DNA of 64,000 nucleotides, taken from positions 1 to 64,000 of the forward strand of contig QAMW01000020.1 in NCBI GenBank assembly GCA_003150235.1. Reading direction: 5' to 3'. The DNA comes from Bacteroidales bacterium. Lineage in GTDB: Bacteria; Bacteroidota; Bacteroidia; Bacteroidales; Muribaculaceae. This document shows, in pieces, positions 16,943 through 25,237 of this stretch. The notes under the pieces are model-generated. The model saw nothing but the letters and a program-made list of their open reading frames with translations. It did no database searches and was not told where the DNA came from. Within the stretch, counting starts at the first letter, position 1; each line of letters starts with the position of its first letter. The translations under genes and the position numbers were made by a program.

Positions 16943-18448
16943 ATGATATTTTCTAATATTCTGATATATTTTGTAGTCATCCCTCTGGTGATGCTCGGCT
17001 TGCTGTTCCTCTGCCGGAACATGAACCAGATACGCACCGTTGCCGTGGTCGGATCGACTGCCTTGGTAGCACTCGCTGTCTACCTTGTTGTGGATTTTCT
17101 ACATCTCCGCGCTGCCGGTGCCGATGCAGTGATGCTCTACACCGACTCCTGGATGTGGTTTGAACCGCTCAATATTCATCTTGCCGTGGGTGTCGACGGT
17201 ATTTCCGTGGCAATGTTGCTACTCTCTGCAATCATTGTCTTCGCAGGTACTTTCGCTTCATGGAAGATAGACCCGCTGCCCAAGGATTTCTTCCTTTGGC
17301 TGATACTTCTGTCGACCGGTGTGTTCGGCTTCTTTATCTCCATCGACCTTTTCACGATGTTCATGTTCTACGAGGTCGCCCTTATCCCGATGTATCTTCT
17401 CATCGGTCTATGGGGCACAGGCCGCAAGGAATATTCGGCGATGAAGCTTACCCTTATGCTTATGGGCGGCTCCGCTTTCCTCCTTCTCGGCATCCTCGGT
17501 ATCTACTACCACTCTGCCCCCGAAGGCGGCAAGCTCACCATGAACCTTCTTGAAATCTCGGCAAACAACGCCATCGACCATAACTGGCAGTATTTCCTCT
17601 TCCCGATTACATTCGTGGGATTCGGAGTGCTCGGCGCCATGTTCCCCTTCCATACATGGAGCCCCGACGGTCACGCTTCAGCGCCGACAGCAGTGTCGAT
17701 GCTCCACGCGGGTGTGCTTATGAAACTTGGCGGTTACGGTTGTTTCCGTGTCGCCATCTACCTCATGCCGTTTGCAGCCAACGAGCTTGCATGGATATTC
17801 CTTATCCTTACAGGTATCTCGGTTGTATATGGAGCGTTCAGCGCCTGTGTACAGAACGACCTCAAGTATATCAACGCTTATTCTTCGGTAAGCCACTGCG
17901 GTCTGGTGCTTTTCGCAATCCTCATGCTTAACACCACGGCGATGACCGGTGCGGTGATGCAGATGCTTTCCCACGGTCTTATGACGGCACTCTTCTTCGC
18001 CCTTATCGGTATGATTTACGGTCGTACACATACACGTGACATCCGGTTGATGGGCGGTCTGATGAAGATTATGCCGTTCCTCGCTGTCTGCTACGTGATT
18101 GCGGGTATGGCATCGCTCGGACTTCCCGGACTTAGCGGTTTCGTTGCCGAGATGACAATTTTCGTAGGTTCGTTCCAGCATGCCGACATGTTCCATCGCG
18201 TGTTCACAATCGCCGCTTGCTGTTCAATCGTGATTACCGCCGTTTATATCCTCCGCGTTGTCGGCAAGCTGTTGCTCGGTCCGGTTTACGACGAGCATCA
18301 TCTTACGCTCACCGATGCGAAGTGGTGGGAGCGTCTGTCGACAGTGACCTTGATTGTGTGTGTCGCAGGTATCGGTTGCTTCCCCAACTGGATTAACGAC
18401 ATGATTCACAACTCGTTCCTTCCTATAATTGAAGTATTGACTAAATAA
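16943..18448 (+). CDS. nuoM: NADH-quinone oxidoreductase subunit M
   Basis: A 501-residue antiporter-like proton channel subunit with about 14 helices. Key motifs are MFYEVALIPMYLLIGLWG (conserved Glu), PFHTWSPDGHASAPTAVSML and CVQNDLKYINAYSSVSHCG with the channel lysine. It starts 30 nt after nuoL and ends 13 nt before nuoN. Confidence 0.96.
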   Translation: MIFSNILIYFVVIPLVMLGLLFLCRNMNQIRTVAVVGSTALVALAVYLVVDFLHLRAAGADAVMLYTDSWMWFEPLNIHLAVGVDGISVAMLLLSAIIVFAGTFASWKIDPLPKDFFLWLILLSTGVFGFFISIDLFTMFMFYEVALIPMYLLIGLWGTGRKEYSAMKLTLMLMGGSAFLLLGILGIYYHSAPEGGKLTMNLLEISANNAIDHNWQYFLFPITFVGFGVLGAMFPFHTWSPDGHASAPTAVSMLHAGVLMKLGGYGCFRVAIYLMPFAANELAWIFLILTGISVVYGAFSACVQNDLKYINAYSSVSHCGLVLFAILMLNTTAMTGAVMQMLSHGLMTALFFALIGMIYGRTHTRDIRLMGGLMKIMPFLAVCYVIAGMASLGLPGLSGFVAEMTIFVGSFQHADMFHRVFTIAACCSIVITAVYILRVVGKLLLGPVYDEHHLTLTDAKWWERLSTVTLIVCVAGIGCFPNWINDMIHNSFLPIIEVLTK

Positions 18449-18461
18449 GATTATATAAGAT

Positions 18462-19940
18462 ATGGATTATTCACAATTTTTGGTCATGTATCAGGAAATA
18501 GGATTGCTGGTCCTGATCTTATTGGTCTTCCTTTTTGATACATTCAGCTCCAAGGGTGCTCCACGCGGGCTTTCCATGTTCACCATAGTATTGTTCGGAC
18601 TTCTTACGCTTGCCGGTTTCGTGACACCTTGCGACAAGGAGGTTGCGAGTGCCTTCGGAGGCATGTATGTGACATCGCCTACCATGATAGCGATTAAGAA
18701 TGTGCTGAATATCGGTGTGCTCATCGTGCTTATCCAGGCAAAAGGCTGGGCTCACACCGATTTCATGAAAGTGCGTCGCGGCGAGTTCTACGAACTGTTG
18801 CTCATCACGCTTTTCGGCATGTATCTCATGATTTCAGCGCGTCACTTCCTCCTCTTCATCATCGGTCTTGAAACAGCGTCACTTCCGCTTGCTGCACTTG
18901 TGGCATTTGACAAGAACCGCTATGAGAGCCATGAAGCAGCCGTGAAGTACATATTGACCGCCGTATTCTCATCGGCTATATTCATGATGGGTCTCAGCTT
19001 TGTCTACGCTCTTGCAGGCACACTCTATTTCAATGACATCGCAGCTTCGATTATCGACGGCGGCGCGATGCTGATTGTTGCTGTGGCATTCGTGATTGCC
19101 GGTATGGGCTTCAAGCTTTCGCTTGTACCGTTCCACCTTTGGACCGCCGATGTATATCAGGGTGCGCCGACAGCCATCACATCTTATCTCTCGGTGATAT
19201 CAAAGGGAGCCGCTGCATTTGCATTCTTCGTAATCATGGTGCAGGTGTTCGGTCCGTTCTACCACCAGATATGGGAGTGGATGCTCTACGCATTGATTAT
19301 CCTCACCATCACTGTAGGTAACCTCTTCGCTCTTCGTCAGAAGAATCTGAAGCGATTCCTCGCTTTCTCGTCAATCTCCCAGGCAGGTTACATCATGCTC
19401 GGTGTGATTGCCGGAAGCGCGCAGGGTCTCGGTTCACTTATGTTCTACATCCTCGTCTACATCTTCTCCAATCTTGCCGCATTCGGAGTCATCCAGTCTA
19501 TCGAAAGCAAGACCGGTCGTGTCGACATGGATTCTTACAACAACCTCTATTCCACCAATCCCAAGCTTGCCTTCACGATGATGCTTGCGATGTTCTCACT
19601 CGCCGGTATCCCTCCGTTTGCAGGCTTCTTCAGCAAGTTCTTCATCTTCTCGACTGCTGTCGCTTCCGGGTCGGTGGCACTTTACATCCTCGTCTTGATT
19701 GCGTTGATCAACACTATCATATCGCTTTACTACTATCTGCTTGTCGTTAAGGCGATGTTTATCAACAATCAGGAAGAGTGTGCAATTGCTACGTTCCGCT
19801 CATCGCTCTCTGACCGCGTGGGCATGTGGATTTGCGTTGCCGGCATCATCCTTGTAGGTCTCGTAAGCTGCATCTACAATGGTCTTGTCAATACTTCGGT
19901 ACACAATCCGGAGTATATCTTCACTATTTTCGCTAATTAA
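18462..19940 (+). CDS. nuoN: NADH-quinone oxidoreductase subunit N
   Basis: A 492-residue antiporter-like subunit. Conserved parts include FIIGLETASLPLAALVAFDK, PFHLWTADVYQGAPTAITSY and RQKNLKRFLAFSSISQAGYI. It is the last gene of the operon; a strong intrinsic terminator starts 26 nt after its stop codon. With nuoA, B, CD, H and I-M it makes an 11-subunit-type complex I lacking the NADH module NuoEFG. Confidence 0.96.
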   Translation: MDYSQFLVMYQEIGLLVLILLVFLFDTFSSKGAPRGLSMFTIVLFGLLTLAGFVTPCDKEVASAFGGMYVTSPTMIAIKNVLNIGVLIVLIQAKGWAHTDFMKVRRGEFYELLLITLFGMYLMISARHFLLFIIGLETASLPLAALVAFDKNRYESHEAAVKYILTAVFSSAIFMMGLSFVYALAGTLYFNDIAASIIDGGAMLIVAVAFVIAGMGFKLSLVPFHLWTADVYQGAPTAITSYLSVISKGAAAFAFFVIMVQVFGPFYHQIWEWMLYALIILTITVGNLFALRQKNLKRFLAFSSISQAGYIMLGVIAGSAQGLGSLMFYILVYIFSNLAAFGVIQSIESKTGRVDMDSYNNLYSTNPKLAFTMMLAMFSLAGIPPFAGFFSKFFIFSTAVASGSVALYILVLIALINTIISLYYYLLVVKAMFINNQEECAIATFRSSLSDRVGMWICVAGIILVGLVSCIYNGLVNTSVHNPEYIFTIFAN

Positions 19941-19966
19941 TGATTTAGTATAGATTTTAATGGATG

Positions 19967-19994
19967 CGGGATGTCGTGAGACATCCCGTTTTTT
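19967..19994 (+). terminator. Intrinsic terminator of the nuo-atp operon
   Basis: A perfect 9-bp stem, CGGGATGTC (19967-19975) with GACATCCCG (19980-19988), a GTGA tetraloop and a run of six T. This is a textbook rho-independent terminator immediately after nuoN. Confidence 0.93.
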
Positions 19995-19996
19995 AT

Positions 19997-20004
19997 TATC
20001 TTTA
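19997..20004 (+). promoter_or_regulatory. Candidate -7 box of the SDR gene
   Basis: TATCTTTA matches TAnnTTTG at all fixed positions except the last. It begins two bases after the terminator T-run. The predicted start site (about 20007-20008) would be next to the ATG at 20009, so the transcript would be leaderless or translation would start at the ATG at 20036. Confidence 0.4.
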
Positions 20005-20008
20005 CAAC

Positions 20009-20857
20009 ATGGCTGACAATTATCTTGAAAGAAAAATGGAGGAGCACCGCGCCGGTCACGGTCAGGTGTATCGTCCCAAATTGACTCCCTCCGGAAAGCG
20101 CCAGGGAGAGTTGACCTTTAAGTTTCCGCCGCGCAGGGTGCTGGTTACCGGTGGAGCGTCAGGTATCGGCAGGGCTATCGTGAAGGCGTTCTGTGACGCC
20201 GGATGTAAGGTGGCGTTCTGTGACAGTGACACGGTTGCGGGAACAAGTACTGCCCAGGCACTCGGGGCACGGTTTTATCCGCTCGATGTCATAGATACGG
20301 AAGCGTTGGAAACATGTATGCAGAGTGTGTTTGACCTGTGGGGTGACGTTGATGTGCTTGTCAATAATGTCGGTGTCGGCAATTTCAAGCCGCTTACGGA
20401 AACGGGCATCGAGGATTTCGACCATGTCATGCATGTGAACGTACGCCCCGTATTTGTCACGTCACGTCGTCTTGCCATACACCGTGCATCGCTCTCCACG
20501 CCGAATCCTTATGGTCGTATAATCAACATCTGTTCCACACGTCATGCCATGAGCGAGGCGGGAACGGAGGCGTATTCCGCGTCGAAGGGCGCTATAGCAT
20601 CGCTTACCCACGCTCTGATGATGTCATATTCCGGCACGGGGGTGACAGTCAACGCCATTTCTCCGGGCTGGATAGAAACCGGCGACACGACAGCCCTGAG
20701 TGCAGCCGACCACGTGCAGCATCCGTCGGGGAGGGTAGGGGTGCCTGACGATATAGCACGTATATGCCTGTGGCTTGCGCTTCCCGACAATGATTTTGTC
20801 AACGGCGAAAACATCATCATTGACGGTGGCATGACCCGCAAGATGATTTATGTGTGA
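20009..20857 (+). CDS. SDR family oxidoreductase
   Basis: A 282-residue short-chain dehydrogenase/reductase with a Rossmann fold. The cofactor motif is TGGASGIG (near residue 50), NNVGVGNF replaces the usual NNAG, the catalytic pair is in YSASKG, and INICSTRH supplies the catalytic Ser. VNAISPGWIETGDT is also typical. An earlier in-frame ATG at 19964 lies in the upstream terminator and is rejected. The choices are 20009, next to a -7 box, or 20036 (MEEHRAGHGQ), which has an A-rich sequence before it. A 35-residue charged N-terminal extension precedes the fold. Substrate cannot be told. It converges on the HTCS gene with 7 bp between stops. Confidence 0.85.
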   Translation: MADNYLERKMEEHRAGHGQVYRPKLTPSGKRQGELTFKFPPRRVLVTGGASGIGRAIVKAFCDAGCKVAFCDSDTVAGTSTAQALGARFYPLDVIDTEALETCMQSVFDLWGDVDVLVNNVGVGNFKPLTETGIEDFDHVMHVNVRPVFVTSRRLAIHRASLSTPNPYGRIINICSTRHAMSEAGTEAYSASKGAIASLTHALMMSYSGTGVTVNAISPGWIETGDTTALSAADHVQHPSGRVGVPDDIARICLWLALPDNDFVNGENIIIDGGMTRKMIYV

Positions 20858-20864
20858 CTTGTGG

Positions 20865-23800
20865 CTATCCGCGCTCGCGGCTGCTGTATTGTGACGGTGT
20901 CATGCCGTAGATTTCCTTGAACGCTGAGGAGAAGTGCGACGGATTGGCAAATCCGGTCGCATAGGCGACTTCCGCTACACTCAGTTTCTTTTCTCGCAAC
21001 AGGCGCGCCGCCTGCTTCATGCGCAGCGACTTTATGAAGTCACGCGCCGAGAGGTCGGTCAGCTCCTTCAGCTTGCGGTGAAGGTGAACGCGGCTCAGAC
21101 CCACTTCGGCTGCAAGTTTCTCCACGCTGAAATCGGGCGATGATATATTGGCGTTGATTACGTCCATTATGCGGGTGAGGAGTATCTCGTCCTGCGACTT
21201 CATCATTATCTGTTTTACCGATTCCTCTTGTTCCTGTACGCCGGAAAACTTGGCTCGAAGCAGCTGGCGGTTGGCGAGGAGCGATGTGATGGTACTGCGA
21301 AGCACTTCGGTGCTGAACGGTTTGGTGAGATATGCGTCGGCTCCCGCAGCAAGTCCTTCCATGCGGTCTTCGTTGTCAGCTTTTGCGGAAAGGAGTATCA
21401 CGGGGGTGTGGTTGATATTCACGTTCTGTTTTACCTTACGGCAGAGTGTGTAGCCATTGATGCCCGGCATCATCACGTCGCTCACGATAAGGTCGGGAGT
21501 ATCGGTCAGGATTGCCGACAACGCCTCGTCCCCGTTGTCGTAGGCACTCACCTTATAGTCGCCCGACAATTCTCTTACAAGGTAATTGCATATATCAGGA
21601 TCATCCTCAACTACGGCGACAGTGCGGTTGCTCCGTGCCTTGACGACGGTGCTGTCACCGTCGGTGCCGGGGTCGTTGAAGTCGTCAAGATAGTAGGGGA
21701 GCTGTCGTTGTGACGGAGTGGGGTCGGAGTCGGCTATTTCTTCCATAGACAGATGCGCCGACCCGAGTGGCAGACGGATGATGAACTCGCATCCGCTCTC
21801 GCCGACATGGTTGCGTGCATGGATTGTGCCGTGATGAAGCAGCACGAGTGAGCGGCAAAGATGAAGTCCGATACCGGTGCCGAGACTTGCAGAGGTCATC
21901 TCATTCTCTATGCGGTAGAAGCGGTCAAAAATCAGTTCGAGCTTATCAGCATCAATGCCTATGCCGGTATCGGAAATAGATATCTCGACATAATCGGAAA
22001 ACGGGGGCAGTCCCGCCGGGTCATCATGCTTTTCGGTCAGGGTGATGTCGATTGAACCTCCTTTCGGCGTATATTTGAAGGCATTTGACAGGATGTTGAG
22101 CAACACCTTGTCAAAATTGTCGGTGTCAATCCATGCGGCAAGGGCGTCCATGTGATGATGAAACCTTAGTGCGATGTCATTTTCACGCGCCACATATTCA
22201 AAGGGCAGCATCGCCTCGGAGATAAACTCAACCATGTCGGTCTCGCGCATCTTGACCTTCATCTGCCCCTTTTCCAGCTTTCTCATGTCCATCAGCTGAT
22301 TGACAAGGCGCAATATGCGCTTGGCATTGTGATAAATCATATTATAGGTTGCTCGCAGGCGACTGTCGGAGGTGTCGGCAATAAGTTTTTCAAGCGGATT
22401 GATGATAAGGGTCATCGGTGTGCGTATCTCATGAGAGATATTTGTGAAAAACTGGAGTTTCGCCTCGATAATCTGCTCTGCCTGCTGCCTGTCGAGCTGC
22501 TCACGGATGCCTGCGGCGCGCGACCTGAAGTAGTGTACCGCACCGAGTACCATAAGAGCCGCCAGTATGATATATATGAGTATCGCCCACCATGACTGAT
22601 ACCACGGGGTGTTTACGACGATGGTAAGTGTGCGTGTGCCCGCTTCCGATGTGTCGCCGGCAACTCTTACCTGAAAGCGGTATTTCCCCGGCGGCATATT
22701 ATTGAACGTCAGCTGATTTTGCCCAGGCGCTGTCGTGAGCCATTCTTTTCCGTGTTCATATATGCGGTACTGATATACGAGTTTGTCGGGATTGTCGTAG
22801 GTGAGGGTAGAGAAATATATGGTGAAAGTGTTGTCGTCAGCCGAGAGGTTGACTCTCTCCGCGTCACCGAGTTCACAGTCAATTATCGGGGTGCCTCCGG
22901 ATGACAATGTGCTACGGTTGACGGGAGTATTGAAGATGTCGAAGCGTGTGATTACGGGGTGATACTCACGCGGGTTGTCGTTTATGTCGTAAGGGTGAAA
23001 TGCGGTCACTCCGTTGGTGCCGCCGAAATATATCACGCCGCGTGAATCCTCGCAGAATGCCCCGTGGGTAAACTCGTTGCCCTGCAAACCGTCGCCGCTG
23101 TCGAAATTGACGAACCGGTTGTCGGCGGATATGTATTTTGCTATTCCATGGTAAGTGCTTATCCACAGATTGCCGCCTTCATCTTCGCAGATACCGCACA
23201 CTACGTTGTTGGGAAGACCGTCGGCAATTGAAAAATGTTTCACCGACCTACCGTCGCTGTCAAAGCGGTATAGTCCGTCGGACGTACCGCACCAGATATT
23301 GCCTTTGCTGTCACGAGTCACAACATAGCCGATACAGCCTTTCACCACATTATAGCTGTCGCCGAAGCTGAGATATCCTCCCGTCGCTGTATTGAAGCAG
23401 CTGATACCGTCATAGTGGGCGATCCATATTTTACCGTCGGCTGCAGGGTAAAGATGATTTATCCAGTCCATAGGGATGTTGCTGTACAGGGCTTGGCTAC
23501 GGTTGAACGACAGATAAGATGCAGTGTCTTTTTCTGGGTTATAGCGTATCAGTCCGCATCCGAGGGTGCCGAGATACAGGTTTCCCACCTTGTCTTCAAC
23601 GATGCTGTATATCTTAAGTGAGCTGAACCGGCTTACGGGCATCATTCTGCCGCTGTCGTCAATCCTCACAAGTCCGGAATTGAAGGTAGCTGCCCAGCGG
23701 CGCCGCCTTGAGTCACGCAACATGCATAATACTGTTGACGATGACGGTATATGGCGGACACGGGAAAAATTCTCGTCGAGTTCATACAATCCGTCGTTGT

Positions 23801-24893
23801 CGCAGCTCACCCACAGATGGTGGTTTTCATCGGAAAACACAGCCATGACACATCCGTTGCCTATGGGGTTGCCGGGATTGTTTCTGCCGCAATACTCAAA
23901 ATTGAACCGTCTTCCCGCTATCATTGCCACTCCGCGTTGAAACATGGCAAGCCATAGATTGCCGTCGCGGTCGGTCATCATCTGGTGTATCTTCCCGTCA
24001 GTACAACTCGAAAGCGCCGAGCCGACAGGCACATCTTTAATCTCCGTGTCGGTGAGTTGCCTTACACCGTATCCTTCAGTACCTGCGTAAAACTCTTTAT
24101 CATAGGCAGCAAGCGATTTCACGGAGAGGCGTTCGCCATGGCAGGATAGATGACTGACCGTGGAAGAGCCTTTATCATAGCGGTCGACACCGCCGTCAAG
24201 CGACCCGATAAAGATTGCCCCCGCATTGCCCTCGAGGATGGATGTCACCTTGTCGCCGGCAAGTTCGGGCGCGGAAAAACAGCGGGCTTTTCCTCCGGCA
24301 GGGTAATAGCGGCATGCCCCGTGATTTTCCGTGCCTATCCACACGGCATGACTTGAATCCTCATATATGCAGCTTATGAATTCACTCCCCACTGCATCGG
24401 AAAGCATGTCAAGGCGAGTTATCGCCGATGAGTCGGGCTTGTAGAGAAATATACCGTAACCCGCCGTGCCGACCCAGATATCACCGTTTGACAGCTCGAT
24501 GATTTCCGACACATGGGGTGTGATTCTTGTACCTTTTACATATATTGGAATGTAGCTGAACGATTCTCTTGCACGGTTCCATTCCATCAGCCCTTTCAGT
24601 GTGCCTACGAGTATTTTGCCGTCTCGGGTCTCTGTAAGTGTACGGACATAGTTGTCGCATAACGATGTCGAGTCACCCGGCACATTCTTGTAGGTGACAA
24701 AGCGTGTACCGTCAAAGCGGTTAAGCCCGTATTCAGTGGCAATCCATACAAATCCTTTACTGTCCTGATATATTTTGTTGACAAGGCAGCTTGACAGGTA
24801 TCCGTCGGAAGAGAAGATTTTCATCTCCTGTGCGGCGGTGCAAAGTGTTAAAATAAATGATAGCGTGATAATGAAAAGGCGATGCAGTTTCAT
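20865..24893 (-). CDS. Hybrid two-component system regulator (HTCS) of the xylan locus
   Basis: A 1342-residue one-protein signalling system. A signal peptide (1-21) precedes a periplasmic two-domain beta-propeller sensor with repeated motifs such as GFVWIATEYGLNRFDG and GNLWISTYHGIAKY, then a Y_Y_Y domain (about 690-755) and a membrane helix (about 765-787). Next come a histidine kinase with phospho-acceptor H821 in ISHEIRTPM, an ATPase domain (NAFKYTPKGG, DTGIGI), a receiver domain with D1139 in VSDVMMPG, and a C-terminal AraC helix-turn-helix (about 1245-1340). I start at 24893 because upstream in-frame codons add a non-signal extension. It is divergent from susC, so it very likely senses a xylo-oligosaccharide and activates the locus. 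Confidence 0.94.
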   Translation of the reverse strand: MKLHRLFIITLSFILTLCTAAQEMKIFSSDGYLSSCLVNKIYQDSKGFVWIATEYGLNRFDGTRFVTYKNVPGDSTSLCDNYVRTLTETRDGKILVGTLKGLMEWNRARESFSYIPIYVKGTRITPHVSEIIELSNGDIWVGTAGYGIFLYKPDSSAITRLDMLSDAVGSEFISCIYEDSSHAVWIGTENHGACRYYPAGGKARCFSAPELAGDKVTSILEGNAGAIFIGSLDGGVDRYDKGSSTVSHLSCHGERLSVKSLAAYDKEFYAGTEGYGVRQLTDTEIKDVPVGSALSSCTDGKIHQMMTDRDGNLWLAMFQRGVAMIAGRRFNFEYCGRNNPGNPIGNGCVMAVFSDENHHLWVSCDNDGLYELDENFSRVRHIPSSSTVLCMLRDSRRRRWAATFNSGLVRIDDSGRMMPVSRFSSLKIYSIVEDKVGNLYLGTLGCGLIRYNPEKDTASYLSFNRSQALYSNIPMDWINHLYPAADGKIWIAHYDGISCFNTATGGYLSFGDSYNVVKGCIGYVVTRDSKGNIWCGTSDGLYRFDSDGRSVKHFSIADGLPNNVVCGICEDEGGNLWISTYHGIAKYISADNRFVNFDSGDGLQGNEFTHGAFCEDSRGVIYFGGTNGVTAFHPYDINDNPREYHPVITRFDIFNTPVNRSTLSSGGTPIIDCELGDAERVNLSADDNTFTIYFSTLTYDNPDKLVYQYRIYEHGKEWLTTAPGQNQLTFNNMPPGKYRFQVRVAGDTSEAGTRTLTIVVNTPWYQSWWAILIYIILAALMVLGAVHYFRSRAAGIREQLDRQQAEQIIEAKLQFFTNISHEIRTPMTLIINPLEKLIADTSDSRLRATYNMIYHNAKRILRLVNQLMDMRKLEKGQMKVKMRETDMVEFISEAMLPFEYVARENDIALRFHHHMDALAAWIDTDNFDKVLLNILSNAFKYTPKGGSIDITLTEKHDDPAGLPPFSDYVEISISDTGIGIDADKLELIFDRFYRIENEMTSASLGTGIGLHLCRSLVLLHHGTIHARNHVGESGCEFIIRLPLGSAHLSMEEIADSDPTPSQRQLPYYLDDFNDPGTDGDSTVVKARSNRTVAVVEDDPDICNYLVRELSGDYKVSAYDNGDEALSAILTDTPDLIVSDVMMPGINGYTLCRKVKQNVNINHTPVILLSAKADNEDRMEGLAAGADAYLTKPFSTEVLRSTITSLLANRQLLRAKFSGVQEQEESVKQIMMKSQDEILLTRIMDVINANISSPDFSVEKLAAEVGLSRVHLHRKLKELTDLSARDFIKSLRMKQAARLLREKKLSVAEVAYATGFANPSHFSSAFKEIYGMTPSQYSSRERG

Positions 24894-24908
24894 GGCATGA
24901 GTTTTGTG

Positions 24909-24916
24909 CAAAAATA
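24909..24916 (-). promoter_or_regulatory. Candidate -7 box of the HTCS gene
   Basis: Read on the minus strand, TATTTTTG matches TAnnTTTG exactly. The predicted start is near 24905, about 12 nt before the ATG at 24893, giving a very short leader without a Shine-Dalgarno. Confidence 0.5.
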
Positions 24917-24966
24917 GGTAAAATGAAACATGGAGAAAAGCCAAATTTTATGTTGTATAACATAAA

Positions 24967-25037
24967 TGTTACATTTCTGATGATTTGTGTAACGTAGGAG
25001 ATAGTCATGTAGCGTAAAATCGCATAATTGTAACGTG
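24967..25037 (+). promoter_or_regulatory. Direct repeats, likely HTCS binding sites
   Basis: Three copies of TGTARCGTR lie at 24988 (TGTAACGTA), 25008 (TGTAGCGTA) and 25029 (TGTAACGTG), 20 and 21 nt apart, which places them on the same face of the helix. A weaker match (TGTTACATT) begins another 21 nt upstream at 24967. The last copy ends just before the -33 region of the susC promoter. AraC-type regulators bind direct repeats, so these are likely sites for the adjacent HTCS; this is inference from spacing and position. Confidence 0.65.
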
Positions 25038-25066
25038 AAAATCGATGTAGTTATGTATAAAAAAGC

Positions 25067-25074
25067 TAAATTTG
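25067..25074 (+). promoter_or_regulatory. Candidate promoter of susC
   Basis: TAAATTTG is an exact TAnnTTTG box. The start site would be near 25078, giving a leader of about 160 nt. No good -33 TTTG is present, as expected for an activator-dependent promoter, and the direct repeats end 29 nt upstream. Confidence 0.65.
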
Positions 25075-25237
25075 CATTGAAATCAATCGATTTATCAACC
25101 TTCTTTTACCCAATTACTATCACAACTGAAAATATTAACCCTTTTTATTAAAAAATTAACCCAAACCGACAAACTGTTACCGAAAATTTAAACCAATCGA
25201 GAACTTAAATTATTCCCAAAAACTAAAAATTATTTTC

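Larger units (their letters stand above)
24894..25237. other. Divergent regulatory region between HTCS and susC
   Basis: This 344-bp gap holds no gene. It contains a minus-strand -7 box for the HTCS gene (24909-24916), a set of direct repeats (24967-25037) and a plus-strand -7 box for susC (25067-25074). The rest (25075-25237) is an AT-rich leader for susC with no clear hairpin or riboswitch-like structure. Confidence 0.7.

Noticed and set aside
19964..20008. Upstream in-frame start for the SDR gene
   Set aside because: That ATG lies in the terminator hairpin of the preceding operon and would precede the likely promoter.
24894..24944. Longer N-terminus for the HTCS protein
   Set aside because: The extra 17 residues precede a good signal peptide and overlap the predicted promoter.
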